From the NCBI GenBank assembly GCA_033549065.1, contig JAWSUE010000017.1, positions 1 to 38,296 of the forward strand: a DNA stretch of 38,296 nucleotides, written 5' to 3'. The notes below the pieces were generated by a model that saw only the letters and a list, made by a program, of their open reading frames with translations, was not told the DNA's origin and made no database searches. Made by a program: the position numbers and the translations under genes. The stretch comes from Bacillota bacterium. GTDB lineage: Bacteria; Bacillota; Dethiobacteria; DTU022. This document shows, piece by piece, positions 17,289-26,999 of this stretch. Within the stretch, counting starts at the first letter, position 1; every line of letters starts with the position of its first letter.

Positions 17289-18979
17289 CAATAATCACCC
17301 CCAGTTATAATTTGGTTTATCGGACAATTCGGCGCAACCATGGGGTATACATTTTCATCCGGGTCGACGACAAAATCGATCAGAACCGGTCCTTTTTCCG
17401 TTAACGCCTTTTCAATTGCTGCAGTAGCTTCATTGTTATTTGTTGCTCTCAGCGCTTTCGCACCATACGCTTCGGCAACCTTTACAAAATCAGGATTGCC
17501 ATGAAGAGCCGTATATGAATACCTTTTATTATAGAAGATATTTTGCCACTGCCGGACCATGCCCAGGTTACTATTGTTTATCAAGGCGATTGTCATATCG
17601 AGTTTGTTATTAACCGCTGTGGCTAACTCCTGGATATTCATCTGAAAACTGCCATCACCGGTTATGCAGATTACTTTACTGTCAGGTGAAGCCAATCGGG
17701 CTCCGATAGCTGCCGGAAAGCCATAACCCATTGTCCCCAAGCCACCGGAAGTAATAAAAGAAGCCGGCTGGCGCACTATAAAGTGCTGGGCAGACCACAT
17801 CTGATGCTGTCCGACATCAGTTGCAACTATTGTATTATCGCCACTAAGCCGACTAAGCTCTCTGATTACGAACTGGGGTTTTAGTTTACTTTCCCGGCCA
17901 TTGAATCCGACTGGCAGAGGATATTCCTTTTGCCACGTTTCCAGCTGCTTTAACCATTTGGAAGTATTCCCGGGTTTTAATTTCTTGATCAGTTCTTCGA
18001 GCACCAGCTTTACATCTCCAACAATTGGAATATCGATTGTAACGTTTTTACCAATTTCCGCCGGGTCAATATCAATATGGATGATTTTTGCATTACAGGC
18101 AAATGTATCTAGCTTCCCTGTAACCCGGTCGTCAAACCTTACCCCCGTAGCAATAATCAGGTCAGTTTCAGTTAGAGCATAATTGGCTGTAACACTGCCG
18201 TGCATACCGGGCATGCCCAGGAAAAGATCTCCATCGCCGGGGTATGCACCCAATCCCATTAATGAAAGGCTCACCGGTATCTGCGCCTGTTCTGCAAATT
18301 CACGGAGGATCCCGGATGCACCTGCTCTGATTAATCCACCTCCACCAAAGATAACAGGGCGTTTTGCATCACGTATGGCCTTAACAGCTCTGCTGATCTG
18401 TCCTGCGTGTCCTTCATAAGTCGGGTTATAACCCTTAATATGAACCTGTTTTTCGTAATTGAACGGCGCTTCCTGGTCAAATACATCTTTGGGGACATCA
18501 ATAAGCACTGGACCTCTACGCCCGGTTGAGGCTATATAAAACGCTTCGGCCAGTATATGCGGTAGTTCTTCAGCAGTTCCAACCAGGTAATTGTGCTTGG
18601 TAATCGGTAAAGTTATCCCGGTTATATCCGCTTCCTGAAAAGCATCGGTTCCGATATAACCGCTGGCGACCTGTCCGGTGATTAACACCAATGGTACAGA
18701 ATCCATATAAGCATTGGCAATACCGGTAACCAGGTTTGTTGCTCCCGGTCCTGAGGTTGCAAAAACAACTCCGGGTTTGCCGCTCACTCGGGCATAACCA
18801 TCAGCTGCATGAACAGCTCCCTGTTCATGCCTTACCAACAGGTGTCTAATTGAAGAGCTGTATAGTTGATCATATAAAGGGAGTACTGCTCCTCCAGGAA
18901 AACCAAAAATAATTTCAACTCCCTCTTTTTCGAGCGCAGACAATATCATAGCCGAACCTTTAACCATCTTCTTTTTCAT
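17288..18979 (-). CDS. ilvB: Acetolactate synthase catalytic subunit
   Basis: Thiamine-diphosphate enzyme that condenses two pyruvates to acetolactate (valine, leucine) or pyruvate with 2-oxobutyrate (isoleucine). 563 residues, standard length. The catalytic Glu is at ~52 in [15 protein letters not shown]. The FAD/central domain includes [11 protein letters not shown]. The ThDP-Mg motif is [30 protein letters not shown]. It overlaps ilvD by four bases (ATGA) and ilvN by one. The presence of IlvN and a biosynthetic operon make this the anabolic enzyme, not the catabolic AlsS type. Confidence 0.97.
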   Translation of the reverse strand: MKKKMVKGSAMILSALEKEGVEIIFGFPGGAVLPLYDQLYSSSIRHLLVRHEQGAVHAADGYARVSGKPGVVFATSGPGATNLVTGIANAYMDSVPLVLITGQVASGYIGTDAFQEADITGITLPITKHNYLVGTAEELPHILAEAFYIASTGRRGPVLIDVPKDVFDQEAPFNYEKQVHIKGYNPTYEGHAGQISRAVKAIRDAKRPVIFGGGGLIRAGASGILREFAEQAQIPVSLSLMGLGAYPGDGDLFLGMPGMHGSVTANYALTETDLIIATGVRFDDRVTGKLDTFACNAKIIHIDIDPAEIGKNVTIDIPIVGDVKLVLEELIKKLKPGNTSKWLKQLETWQKEYPLPVGFNGRESKLKPQFVIRELSRLSGDNTIVATDVGQHQMWSAQHFIVRQPASFITSGGLGTMGYGFPAAIGARLASPDSKVICITGDGSFQMNIQELATAVNNKLDMTIALINNSNLGMVRQWQNIFYNKRYSYTALHGNPDFVKVAEAYGAKALRATNNNEATAAIEKALTEKGPVLIDFVVDPDENVYPMVAPNCPINQIITGGDY

Positions 18980-20667
18980 CGGGCGTCACCTGCCTTACAG
19001 TTCATATTGCTGCTTAAAACCGCACCTCTTCCGGCTGACGATACCTGGTTAGCATAGCGCTTCAGGTATCCTCTGTTAATTTTCGGTTGAGGAGCATGCC
19101 AGGATTCACTGCGTTTTTTTAGCAGTTCATCGGAAACCTTTAGCTCGAGGGATCTTTTAGGCAGATTTATCGCAATAATATCGCCTTCCTCAATAAGGGC
19201 AATAAGCCCACCGGCAGCTGCTTCCGGAGATACATGTCCGATAGAAGCGCCACGGGTTGCTCCGGAAAAACGTCCGTCTGTTATCAGGGCAACTTTATCA
19301 TCTAAACCCATTCCGGCCAGAACTGAAGTTGGAGCGAGCATTTCTCTCATGCCCGGTCCTCCCCGCGGCCCTTCATATCGTATAACCACTACTGAACCTT
19401 CCTTGATTAAGCCTTTGCTGATTGCTTCCACGGCCATCTCCTCTGAATTAAAAACACGGGCTTTGCCTTCGAAAATCTGCATCGCTGCAGAAACAGCACC
19501 TTGTTTAACTACAGCCCCTTCGGGTGCAAGGTTACCGAATAAAATAGCCAAACCTCCTTCTTCGCGATAAGGTTTGTCAACCGAGTTGATAACCGAGCGA
19601 TCATGCACCTCGGCTCCCTGAAGGTTTTCACCAACCGTCTTCCCGGTTACAGTAATCAGTTCCGGATTTATTTTATCGGCATCTAAAAGCTCTTTCATCA
19701 CAGCCTTAACACCACCTGCCCGATCCAGATCTTCAATCCGGTTTGGCCCGGCTGGACTCAGCAGGCAAAGCTGAGGAGTTTTCATACTGATTTCATTTAT
19801 CATGTTTAAGTCAAAATCATGTCCTGCTTCATGAGCCAGGGCAGTCAGGTGAAGAACAGTATTTGTTGAACAACCCAGGGCCATATCAACTGCGAGAGCA
19901 TTTTTAAATGCTTCGTGAACCAGTATTTTACAGGCCGTAATTCCTGCTTCAAGAAGCTTCACGATCCGCATTCCTGCTTCCTTAGCCAATAGAATACGAT
20001 CACTTTTCACCGCCGGAACCGTTCCGTTACCCGGCAACGCCAAACCGATGGCTTCAGCCATACAATTCATTGAGTTTGCGGTAAACATACCGGCACATGA
20101 CCCACAACCGGGACATGCTTTTGAAGCCATATCTTCCAGCTCTTCTTCCGTTGATTTTCCGGCACGGACAGAACCTACCCCTTCGAAAACAGTGCTCAGA
20201 TCAACTTTTTTACCATCGTAATCTCCAGCCAGCATCGGTCCACCACTAATCATAATTGTTGGCAGATCTAATCTGGCAGCGGCAATCATCATTCCAGGAG
20301 TTATTTTGTCACAATTGGTTATCATAACAAGAGCATCAAAACAATGTGCTTCAACCATTACCTCAATACTATCAGCAACTATTTCTCTACTTGCCAGCGA
20401 GTAGTGCATTCCGGCATGATTCATGGCTATGCCATCGCAAACACCAATCGTGGAAAACTCCACAGGTGTTCCCCCACCTAAACGTACACCTGTTTTAACA
20501 GCCTCTGCAATATTTCCTAGATGTATATGTCCGGGGATAATTTCGTTAGCTGAATTTACAATTCCGATTAGCGGGCGGTTCAGCTCTTCCGGGTGAAAGC
20601 CGGCGGCTCTGAACAACGCGCGGTGTGGAGCCCGGTCTAGACCTTTTGTTACCCTGTGACTACGCAT
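18976..20667 (-). CDS. ilvD: Dihydroxy-acid dehydratase
   Basis: Fe-S dehydratase that makes the 2-keto acid precursors of valine and isoleucine. 563 residues, the usual length. Cluster and active-site segments are [18 protein letters not shown] and [32 protein letters not shown], with [20 protein letters not shown] near the C-terminus. The ATG has an AGGAGG-like site (on the plus strand, CCTCC near 20675). It follows ilvE by 75 bases and overlaps ilvB by four. The enzyme preceding it in the pathway, IlvC, is not encoded in this operon. Confidence 0.97.
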   Translation of the reverse strand: MRSHRVTKGLDRAPHRALFRAAGFHPEELNRPLIGIVNSANEIIPGHIHLGNIAEAVKTGVRLGGGTPVEFSTIGVCDGIAMNHAGMHYSLASREIVADSIEVMVEAHCFDALVMITNCDKITPGMMIAAARLDLPTIMISGGPMLAGDYDGKKVDLSTVFEGVGSVRAGKSTEEELEDMASKACPGCGSCAGMFTANSMNCMAEAIGLALPGNGTVPAVKSDRILLAKEAGMRIVKLLEAGITACKILVHEAFKNALAVDMALGCSTNTVLHLTALAHEAGHDFDLNMINEISMKTPQLCLLSPAGPNRIEDLDRAGGVKAVMKELLDADKINPELITVTGKTVGENLQGAEVHDRSVINSVDKPYREEGGLAILFGNLAPEGAVVKQGAVSAAMQIFEGKARVFNSEEMAVEAISKGLIKEGSVVVIRYEGPRGGPGMREMLAPTSVLAGMGLDDKVALITDGRFSGATRGASIGHVSPEAAAGGLIALIEEGDIIAINLPKRSLELKVSDELLKKRSESWHAPQPKINRGYLKRYANQVSSAGRGAVLSSNMNCKAGDAR

Positions 20668-20742
20668 GACTAACCTCCTGAGTTCAATGGCTTATTCTAG
20701 TCTAAATACCATTATTCATAAATAAATAATATAATCACGCTG

Positions 20743-21618
20743 TTAATCCAGCGGAGTACCTTCTGTCCGGGTCAGTGCCCTGAACAAGTCCATAAGCCTG
20801 CGTGTCACCGGACCGGGAAGGCCGGTACCAACTTTCCGCATATCAACTTCTATTACCGGAATTACTTCAGCAGCAGTACCGGTTAAGAAACATTCATCTG
20901 ATACATATACATCATGGCGAGTGAAAGGTTCTTCCTTAAGTTTTATCCCATCCTGTGAAGCCAGCTTAATAATGGCCTCCCGGGTCACACCTTCCAGAAT
21001 GCCGAGGTAAGGGGGAGGTGTAATCAGTTGCCCTTTGCGGTATATAAATACATTATCACCTGTACCTTCACAAATATAACCCTGGTTGGTCATCATTAAT
21101 GCTTCAAGAACTCCAGCCCGGTTCGCCTCAATCTTTGCATGGATGTTATTGAGATAATTTAACGATTTAATTTTTGGATCCAGGGCGGCAGAAATGTTGC
21201 GGTTTGTTGCGACTGTTATTACAGAAAGTCCTTTTTCATAAAGTTCCTCGGGATATAAAACTATTTTATCAGCAATAACTACTACCTGGGATTCTTTACA
21301 TTTACGGGGATCCAGCCCCAAATCTCCTGATCCGCGGGATACGACAACCCTGATATAGGCGTCCCTCAAATCATTAGCATTGATTGTATCAACAATTATT
21401 CTAATCATTTCTTCCTGGGTATAGCGAATAGGAAGCATGATTGAGTGTGCCGACTCATATAATCTCTTTACATGCTCGACAAGTTTAAATACACGACCAT
21501 TATAAGCCCTGATGCCCTCAAAAACACCGTCTCCATAAAGAAAACCATGATCAAAAACTGAGATAACCGCTTTTTCTTCCGGAACCAATTTGTCATTCAT
21601 GAATATAACTCTTTCCAC
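20743..21618 (-). CDS. ilvE: Branched-chain amino acid aminotransferase
   Basis: PLP enzyme that transaminates the keto acids of valine, leucine and isoleucine with glutamate. 291 residues, fold-type IV. Family features are VFDHGFLYGDGVFEGIRAYNG near the N-terminus, the PLP lysine in KSLNYLNNIHAK, EGTGDNVFI, and the C-terminal GTAAEVIPVIEVD. The start is GTG at 21618: the family N-terminus (VIFMNDKLVPEEKA) begins just after it, and GGGG lies eight bases upstream. It is the first gene behind the T-box. The D-amino-acid transaminase branch shares this fold, but the operon favours IlvE. Confidence 0.94.
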   Translation of the reverse strand: MERVIFMNDKLVPEEKAVISVFDHGFLYGDGVFEGIRAYNGRVFKLVEHVKRLYESAHSIMLPIRYTQEEMIRIIVDTINANDLRDAYIRVVVSRGSGDLGLDPRKCKESQVVVIADKIVLYPEELYEKGLSVITVATNRNISAALDPKIKSLNYLNNIHAKIEANRAGVLEALMMTNQGYICEGTGDNVFIYRKGQLITPPPYLGILEGVTREAIIKLASQDGIKLKEEPFTRHDVYVSDECFLTGTAAEVIPVIEVDMRKVGTGLPGPVTRRLMDLFRALTRTEGTPLD

Positions 21619-21654
21619 ATCTATCGCCCCTTCATGTTAAAAATGAAAGAATAC

Positions 21655-21910
21655 AAAAATACCCCTCGCCCAAAGGGGCGAAGGGATTTCCTCCGCGGTA
21701 CCACCCTTTTCCCATTTCCCTGCTGGAGGGAAGATAGTGCTCGGTGATTTTGATAACGGTATCAACCCGGTCCGGCTTACTAGTTCATTCAACCGGACAG
21801 CTCCAGACCGACTTTCAGCAATCCACCTTTACCGGTTTTCAGCTGCCCCGGATCTCTGTGAAAAGGGTCCTGCCTACTCCTGTCCTTCCTGGCTTGTTTT
21901 TTAAAGATTG
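21655..21910 (-). promoter_or_regulatory. T-box riboswitch, specifier GUC (valine)
   Basis: The leader of the ilvE operon reads uncharged tRNA. On the minus strand: the S-turn AGTA follows the GGAC base stem; the CAGAGA loop is present; the 3' side of the specifier loop reads GAAA-GTC-G before GTCT, which pairs with GGAC. GTC (21812-21810) therefore occupies the specifier position, a valine codon. The T-box proper is AAGGGTGGTACCGCGG (about 21709-21694), whose TGGT bulge pairs with ACCA of tRNA. The terminator is a CCCTTCGCCC..GGGCGAGGGG hairpin (21685-21662) followed by TATTTTT. Low charged tRNA-Val should favour antitermination. Confidence 0.95.
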
Positions 21911-21916
21911 CCTATA

Positions 21917-21945
21917 ATTATAGCTTCCCAATTCTTCAGTGTCAA
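21917..21945 (-). promoter_or_regulatory. Consensus sigma-A promoter of the ilv-leu operon
   Basis: TTGACA (21945-21940), a 17-base spacer and TATAAT (21922-21917) form a perfect consensus on the minus strand. Initiation would fall near 21910, at the start of the T-box leader. A fully consensus promoter implies constitutive initiation, with control left to the T-box. Confidence 0.92.
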
Positions 21946-21969
21946 CAGGAAATGTTTGCTTTAAAAAGC

Positions 21970-23472
21970 TCAAACAACCGGATATACAAAGATATTATCA
22001 TCAGACCAGATCAGGCTTTCATCGATAAATGAAAATTTTTCTACTGCAGCATTTTTTCCTTTATCGTTCGCCGGTTTAATTGTATTTACTACCCGGCCGC
22101 CATTACAGCTACTGCTTAACTCTAATTTTGGCAGTAACCCCTTTCTCCTTTTAAAAAAGTCGATAGCCACGTTAGGGAAAATAACATAAGAGAGCACGTC
22201 TTCATCCTGCTCTATATATTCAGCAATTTCACTCCTGGCTGATTCAAGCTGAGGTTCCAGCAGGTCTGCCGGTCGTCCGTTGATTGGCTTTTCTTTTTTT
22301 AAAACCTTTTCGATCAGTTCTTCACTAACATCTCCTGGGGGACGACCGTAAAGTCCCCGCAGATAATTCTTTATCTCAGTGGATACCATCTTGTAACGTT
22401 CCCCTGTTAACACATTAACCACGGCCTGGGTACCTACAATTTGGCTGCTTGGAGTAACCAAAGGCGGGTATCCCAGATCAGCCCTGACCCGGGGAACTTC
22501 AGCAAGTACATCTTTTAAAAGGTGCGTCGCTTTTTGCTCTGCCAGCTGCGAAGCCAGATTGGAGATCATCCCACCGGGAATCTGATAGCTCAAAACATTC
22601 GTATCAACTCCGAGAGCTTCCCTTGCTATATCATATCCACAGCTGATCTCATTAAAATGTTCACTAACTTTAGTTAACAATTCCAGATCCAAACCGGTAT
22701 CATAGGGAGTATTTCGAAAAGCGGCAACCATACTGTCGGTTGCAGGTTGGCTGGCTCCCATGGCCAGCGCAGCATTAGCAGTGTCAATTACATCCACACC
22801 GGCTTCGGCTGCTTTCAGGTAAGCCATCGAAGCCATGCCGCTGGTGTAATGACAGTGAAGCTGAACTGGTAATCCAACTTCCTTCTTTAGTCGGCTTACC
22901 AGTGTATATGCATCATAGGGCGCAATTAAACCCGCCATGTCTTTGATACAAATTGAATGAACTCCAATACTTTTTAGCTCTTTGCCCATGTTGACAAAGT
23001 AATCAACATCATGGAGTGGACTGATTGTATAACATAATGTTCCCTGGGCATGAGCTCCTTCCCGGGAGGTAAAATGAATTGCCCGCTCCATATTTCGCAG
23101 GTCATTCAGGGCATCAAATATTCGAATAATATCAATACCGTTTGAAACTGCTTTCTTGATAAATTCTTCGAGAACATCATCGGGATAATGCCTGTAGCCG
23201 ACAATATTCTGGCCGCGTAATAGCATTTGCAATTTCGTATTCTTTAACCCTTTTCGAAGAGCACGCAGCCTTTCCCAGGGATCTTCATCCAAAAAACGCA
23301 TACAAGCATCAAAGGTAGCTCCACCCCAAACTTCCAACGAATGATATCCAATTTGATCCATCAACTCAACAACGGGCAGCATCTCAACCAGGCGCATTCT
23401 GGTTGCTAGAAGAGATTGGTGGGCATCGCGCAGCGAAGTATCTGTTATTCCGATTTTTTTCTGTTCAATCAT
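21970..23472 (-). CDS. Pyruvate/oxaloacetate carboxyltransferase without biotin domain
   Basis: HMG-CoA-lyase-like TIM-barrel carboxyltransferase, 500 residues. Motifs: ITDTSLRDAHQS (metal Asp at ~11), LLRGQN, the carbamylated Lys at ~177 in CIKDMAG, and metal His at ~206 and ~208 in LHCHYTSG, followed by the C-terminal conserved domain (VTPSSQIVGTQAVVNV). Pyruvate carboxylase subunit B and oxaloacetate decarboxylase alpha usually end in a biotinyl domain with MKM. Here the protein ends soon after the conserved domain with no such motif, like the transcarboxylase 5S subunit. A separate biotin carrier must exist elsewhere. It starts 77 bases after gyrA and ends 25 bases before the ilvE promoter. 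The physiological direction is unknown. Confidence 0.9.
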   Translation of the reverse strand: MIEQKKIGITDTSLRDAHQSLLATRMRLVEMLPVVELMDQIGYHSLEVWGGATFDACMRFLDEDPWERLRALRKGLKNTKLQMLLRGQNIVGYRHYPDDVLEEFIKKAVSNGIDIIRIFDALNDLRNMERAIHFTSREGAHAQGTLCYTISPLHDVDYFVNMGKELKSIGVHSICIKDMAGLIAPYDAYTLVSRLKKEVGLPVQLHCHYTSGMASMAYLKAAEAGVDVIDTANAALAMGASQPATDSMVAAFRNTPYDTGLDLELLTKVSEHFNEISCGYDIAREALGVDTNVLSYQIPGGMISNLASQLAEQKATHLLKDVLAEVPRVRADLGYPPLVTPSSQIVGTQAVVNVLTGERYKMVSTEIKNYLRGLYGRPPGDVSEELIEKVLKKEKPINGRPADLLEPQLESARSEIAEYIEQDEDVLSYVIFPNVAIDFFKRRKGLLPKLELSSSCNGGRVVNTIKPANDKGKNAAVEKFSFIDESLIWSDDNIFVYPVV

Positions 23473-23549
23473 TTATACTTATCCCACCTCTTCCGGTTAG
23501 TTTTTATAAGAAACAAACAGACATTTATTTAAATGATCTAATTAATAAG

Positions 23550-25976
23550 CTACTCGGCTAAGTCAATCCTGGTCAGATTAACCACTCTGTCATCCTGATC
23601 AAGGCGAATAAGGGTTACTCCTCTTGCATAACGCCCCATCAGAGAAACCTCTTCCACTCTCTGCCGGTTAACAACTCCCCTGGCGGTCATTACAATAAAC
23701 TCTTCTTCGCCACCATCAAGCACAATGAATACTGCCAAAGGTCCGCTTTTCTTCGTAAGTTTTATCCCTATCATGCCTTTACCGCCGCGGCTGTGTATGG
23801 CAAATTCAGAAACTGAGACCCGTTTTCCATAACCTTTAGCCGAGGCAACAAGTATCTGCTTTTGGCCATGAACAATATCTGCTCCGACTACTCTATCTTC
23901 TGGGCCAAGTTTTACAGCTCTAACACCCCGGGTTGCCCGTCCCATTGGTCTGACCTGCTTTTCCGGGAAACGAACAAATAGTCCTGCGCTTGTTCCAACA
24001 ATTACTTCTTTTTGGCCATCTGTCATCTTGACTGCCATTAATTCATCATCAGCAGTAAGATTTAAAGCTGTTAGCCCCGTTTTCCGTGTATTACGATACT
24101 CCAAAAGAGATGTTTTCTTGATCATCCCCCGGGAGGTTACCATCAGGAGATAACGGTCATCAACAAATTCATTGATTGGCATGGTAGCTGTTATAAATTC
24201 TTTCTCTTCAAGCGGAAGAAGATTAACAAGTGCAGTTCCCCGGGCCTGACGTCCTGATTCCGGCACCTCGTGTACAAGAAGAAGATAGACCTTACCCCTG
24301 TTACTGAAGCAAAGTAATTTATCGTGTGTTGATGCTATGTGGCACTGTTCCACGAGATCATTCTCACGGGTCTGAATGCCTACTACACCACGACCTCCTC
24401 TATGCTGACTGCGGTAAGTGGTAAGTGGCAGTCTCTTGATATAACCGCGATCTGTCAGGGTCAAAACTACATCTTCCTGAAAAATCAGGTCGGTAAGCAC
24501 AACTTCACCTTCATCGGCAACAATCTGGGTACGTCTTTCATCACCATGTTTATTCTGAATGGCATTTAATTCATCCCGGATTATTGATAAGACCAAAGAC
24601 TCATCCTCCAGAACTCTTTTCAGGTATGTAATTTTATCCAGCAACTGCTGCTGTTCTTCAGTCAATTTGGAAATTTCAAGCTGGGTAAGGCGCTGTAACC
24701 TCATATCCAAAATTGCCTGGGCCTGTTTTTCTGTAAGAGCCAGTAGGTTCATTAAGCCTTCACGGGCGGTTTGAACATCTTTCGATGCACGGATAAGAGC
24801 TATTACTTCATCCAGGCGATCCAGCGCAGTTAAAAGGCCTTCAACTATATGAAGTCGATCTTCCGCTTTTTTCAAATCAAAGAGGGAGCGGCGTCTAATA
24901 ACTTCTTTCTGATGTTCAAGGTAATAGGCAAGCATTTGCTTTAGGTTTAAAACACGAGGCTGCCCGTCAACCAGTGCAAGCATGATAATTCCATATGTCT
25001 GCTGCAGGGGTGAAAATTTATAAAGCTGATTAATAATTACCTGTGGCTCATGATCCCGCTTGATTTCAAGGACAACGCGTACGCCTGAGCGATCAGATTC
25101 ATCACGTAAATCGGTTATCCCTTCCATTTTGCGCTCTTTAACCAGTTCGGCAATTTTTTCCACCAATTTTGCTTTGTTCTGTTGATATGGCACTTCGGTT
25201 ATCACAACCTGATCTCGCCCTTTATCTTTTTTCTCAACCTGGGCCAGACCTCTTATTTTAATAATCCCCCGACCGGTTTGGTATGCGGAATAGATCCCCT
25301 CATGGCCAACAATTACGCCTCCGGTAGGGAAGTCAGGTCCTTTAATTATTCGCAGCAAATCATTTACCGAGGCTTCCGGGTGAGTAATCAGATGTTTAAT
25401 CGCGTCAATTATTTCATTCAGGTTGTGAGGTGGAATATTCGTTGCCATACCTACTGCTATACCTGAAGATCCGTTGGCCAGGAGATTCGGAAAGCGGGAA
25501 GGCAGTACAACCGGTTCTTCCAGGCTTTCATCAAAGTTTGGCCTGAAAGCAACAGTATCCTTTTCCAAATCGGTAAGTAGTTCACCTGCTATTGAGGAAA
25601 GCCTAGCTTCAGTATAACGCATGGCTGCGGCAGAATCTCCATCAAGCGAACCAAAATTACCATGTCCGTCAACAAGCGGATAACGTGTGGAAAAGTCCTG
25701 AGCCATTCTTACCAATGTATCGTATAAAGCAACATCACCATGGGGATGATACTTACCGAGTACTTCACCGACTATGCGAGCAGATTTTCGATGGGGCTTA
25801 TCATGAGTTGAGCCCATCTCTGACATGGCATATAGAATCCGCCGGTGAACCGGTTTTAAACCGTCACGGACATCAGGCAAAGCCCTGCTTACAATAACGC
25901 TCATTGCATAATCAAGGAATGAAACTTTCACTTCATCGTAAATATTAACCGGGACAATATTTTTTATGTCGGCCAT
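23550..25976 (-). CDS. gyrA: DNA gyrase subunit A
   Basis: Breakage-reunion subunit of gyrase, which introduces negative supercoils. 808 residues, normal length. The active-site Tyr is at ~121 ([10 protein letters not shown]). The C-terminal beta-pinwheel begins after the coiled-coil and carries the gyrase-specific GyrA-box, here QHRGGRG, which separates it from ParC. In the quinolone-binding loop, [10 protein letters not shown] has Val where sensitive enzymes usually have Ser or Thr (E. coli Ser83). The ATG at 25976 follows GGAG, and a TATAAT lies about 40 bases upstream. It is separated from gyrB by 5.5 kb of mostly opposite-strand genes. Confidence 0.97.
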   Translation of the reverse strand: MADIKNIVPVNIYDEVKVSFLDYAMSVIVSRALPDVRDGLKPVHRRILYAMSEMGSTHDKPHRKSARIVGEVLGKYHPHGDVALYDTLVRMAQDFSTRYPLVDGHGNFGSLDGDSAAAMRYTEARLSSIAGELLTDLEKDTVAFRPNFDESLEEPVVLPSRFPNLLANGSSGIAVGMATNIPPHNLNEIIDAIKHLITHPEASVNDLLRIIKGPDFPTGGVIVGHEGIYSAYQTGRGIIKIRGLAQVEKKDKGRDQVVITEVPYQQNKAKLVEKIAELVKERKMEGITDLRDESDRSGVRVVLEIKRDHEPQVIINQLYKFSPLQQTYGIIMLALVDGQPRVLNLKQMLAYYLEHQKEVIRRRSLFDLKKAEDRLHIVEGLLTALDRLDEVIALIRASKDVQTAREGLMNLLALTEKQAQAILDMRLQRLTQLEISKLTEEQQQLLDKITYLKRVLEDESLVLSIIRDELNAIQNKHGDERRTQIVADEGEVVLTDLIFQEDVVLTLTDRGYIKRLPLTTYRSQHRGGRGVVGIQTRENDLVEQCHIASTHDKLLCFSNRGKVYLLLVHEVPESGRQARGTALVNLLPLEEKEFITATMPINEFVDDRYLLMVTSRGMIKKTSLLEYRNTRKTGLTALNLTADDELMAVKMTDGQKEVIVGTSAGLFVRFPEKQVRPMGRATRGVRAVKLGPEDRVVGADIVHGQKQILVASAKGYGKRVSVSEFAIHSRGGKGMIGIKLTKKSGPLAVFIVLDGGEEEFIVMTARGVVNRQRVEEVSLMGRYARGVTLIRLDQDDRVVNLTRIDLAE

Positions 25977-26156
25977 TTTTTCTCCTTTGCCGCTTTATTA
26001 CAAGATTATATCGTTGAACTTATATAGGAAGACCTGCCAGGGATGGATACACGAAAATATCCGGGTTTCTTAAGCGTTTTTATTCCTAAAACATAATATA
26101 TACGTTCCTATGAATTTTATCATAATTCGGGATCATAGAAAAGGCAGACATTATAA

Positions 26157-26678
26157 TCATATTTTCTTCTTAGCTCGACTACTTTTTTTAGGAATTAATT
26201 TTTTTAAATGTTGTTCAACCTCTTTTTTTGCGTTCGGAGTAACTTGCCAGGACTCAATCCTTTTCCTTTTTCCCCGGGCTACCGTAATCATTAATACATG
26301 CTTGGACCACCTGAAAGACTCAATCTCATCCCATCTCCAGAATCCTCGCGATGTCGAAATTCCTTTTTCTCTGATTGCCGGCCTTTCCACTTCACGAGCT
26401 ATGACAACAATGATCAAAACCGCATAAAATATAACATAGGCAATAGGATTCTGAATTACACCATCTTCAACCGGAGGCAGGTTACTCAATTCATAGCGAA
26501 CTAAAAAATACGATACTGCGGTCAGTATTGCTATAAGAAATAGAGAATCAGTGCTGTACCTGCTGATTAACACCCTGTTAATTTTCAATATAACATTTCC
26601 CAGCTTGCTCTGGCGGAAATATAAATATATCAAAACTATTAAGATAAGAATCATATAAGGAAAAAGCAATCTGATCAT
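26157..26678 (-). CDS. Small membrane protein, possibly DUF5673-like
   Basis: 173 residues with three predicted membrane helices (about 4-22, 46-62 and 80-96) followed by a basic cytoplasmic domain. The soluble part (GISTSRGFWRWDEIESFRWSKH..LMITVARGKRKRIESWQVTP) looks like a small PH-like beta domain and resembles the DUF5673 group. The tail is Lys/Arg-rich (PKKSSRAKKK). No catalytic motif is visible and I assign no function. The ATG follows GGGGG by seven bases. It is in the gyrA direction, 180 bases before gyrA, but a separate -10 precedes gyrA. A good terminator is not evident after it. Confidence 0.75.
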   Translation of the reverse strand: MIRLLFPYMILILIVLIYLYFRQSKLGNVILKINRVLISRYSTDSLFLIAILTAVSYFLVRYELSNLPPVEDGVIQNPIAYVIFYAVLIIVVIAREVERPAIREKGISTSRGFWRWDEIESFRWSKHVLMITVARGKRKRIESWQVTPNAKKEVEQHLKKLIPKKSSRAKKKI

Positions 26679-26999
26679 GATTGTCCCCCGTTCGACTAAA
26701 ATTATAACCGGCTTGATTAATTAAACCATGAATCTGCACTACGGTAAATAGCTTTCACTTTCAATTAGATAGAGTTTTTTTATAGAGTTTTTTAAAGTTG
26801 GCATAGATATAATCGGATTAATAAAATGCTGTGAAGCATTCTTAATACTTGCTAAATTTGACAAAGCAGGAGATAAGCAAGAAATATCGAATTAATTTAT
26901 ATTATACTAAATAATTCACACTAAACCTGAAACGGAGGGCGATGCCTGGAGAAAATTTGGTAAAGACTTTTTATATTATTAATAACAAGGAGGGTCAAA
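26679..26999. other. 321-base divergent intergenic region
   Basis: AT-rich spacer between the small membrane protein gene (minus) and the TAXI receptor gene (plus). It holds a tandem direct repeat, ATAGAGTTTTTT, twice near 26767-26794, a short hairpin AATGCT-GTGA-AGCATT (26825-26840), a TATAAT near 26808 and a TTGACA at 26858-26863. I could not pair the TTGACA with a convincing -10 at 16-18 bases, so no promoter is called. An AAGGAGGG ribosome site ends the region before the ATG at 27000. Confidence 0.5.

Noticed and set aside
21801-21809. CTG or GGA as T-box specifier
   Set aside because: These triplets fall in the base of stem I or the following linker. The GAAA-NNN-purine pattern opposite AGTA places GTC at the specifier position.
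26100-26140. Inverted repeat CTATGA/TCATAG as a terminator of the small membrane protein gene
   Set aside because: The loop is long and no T run follows on the minus strand.
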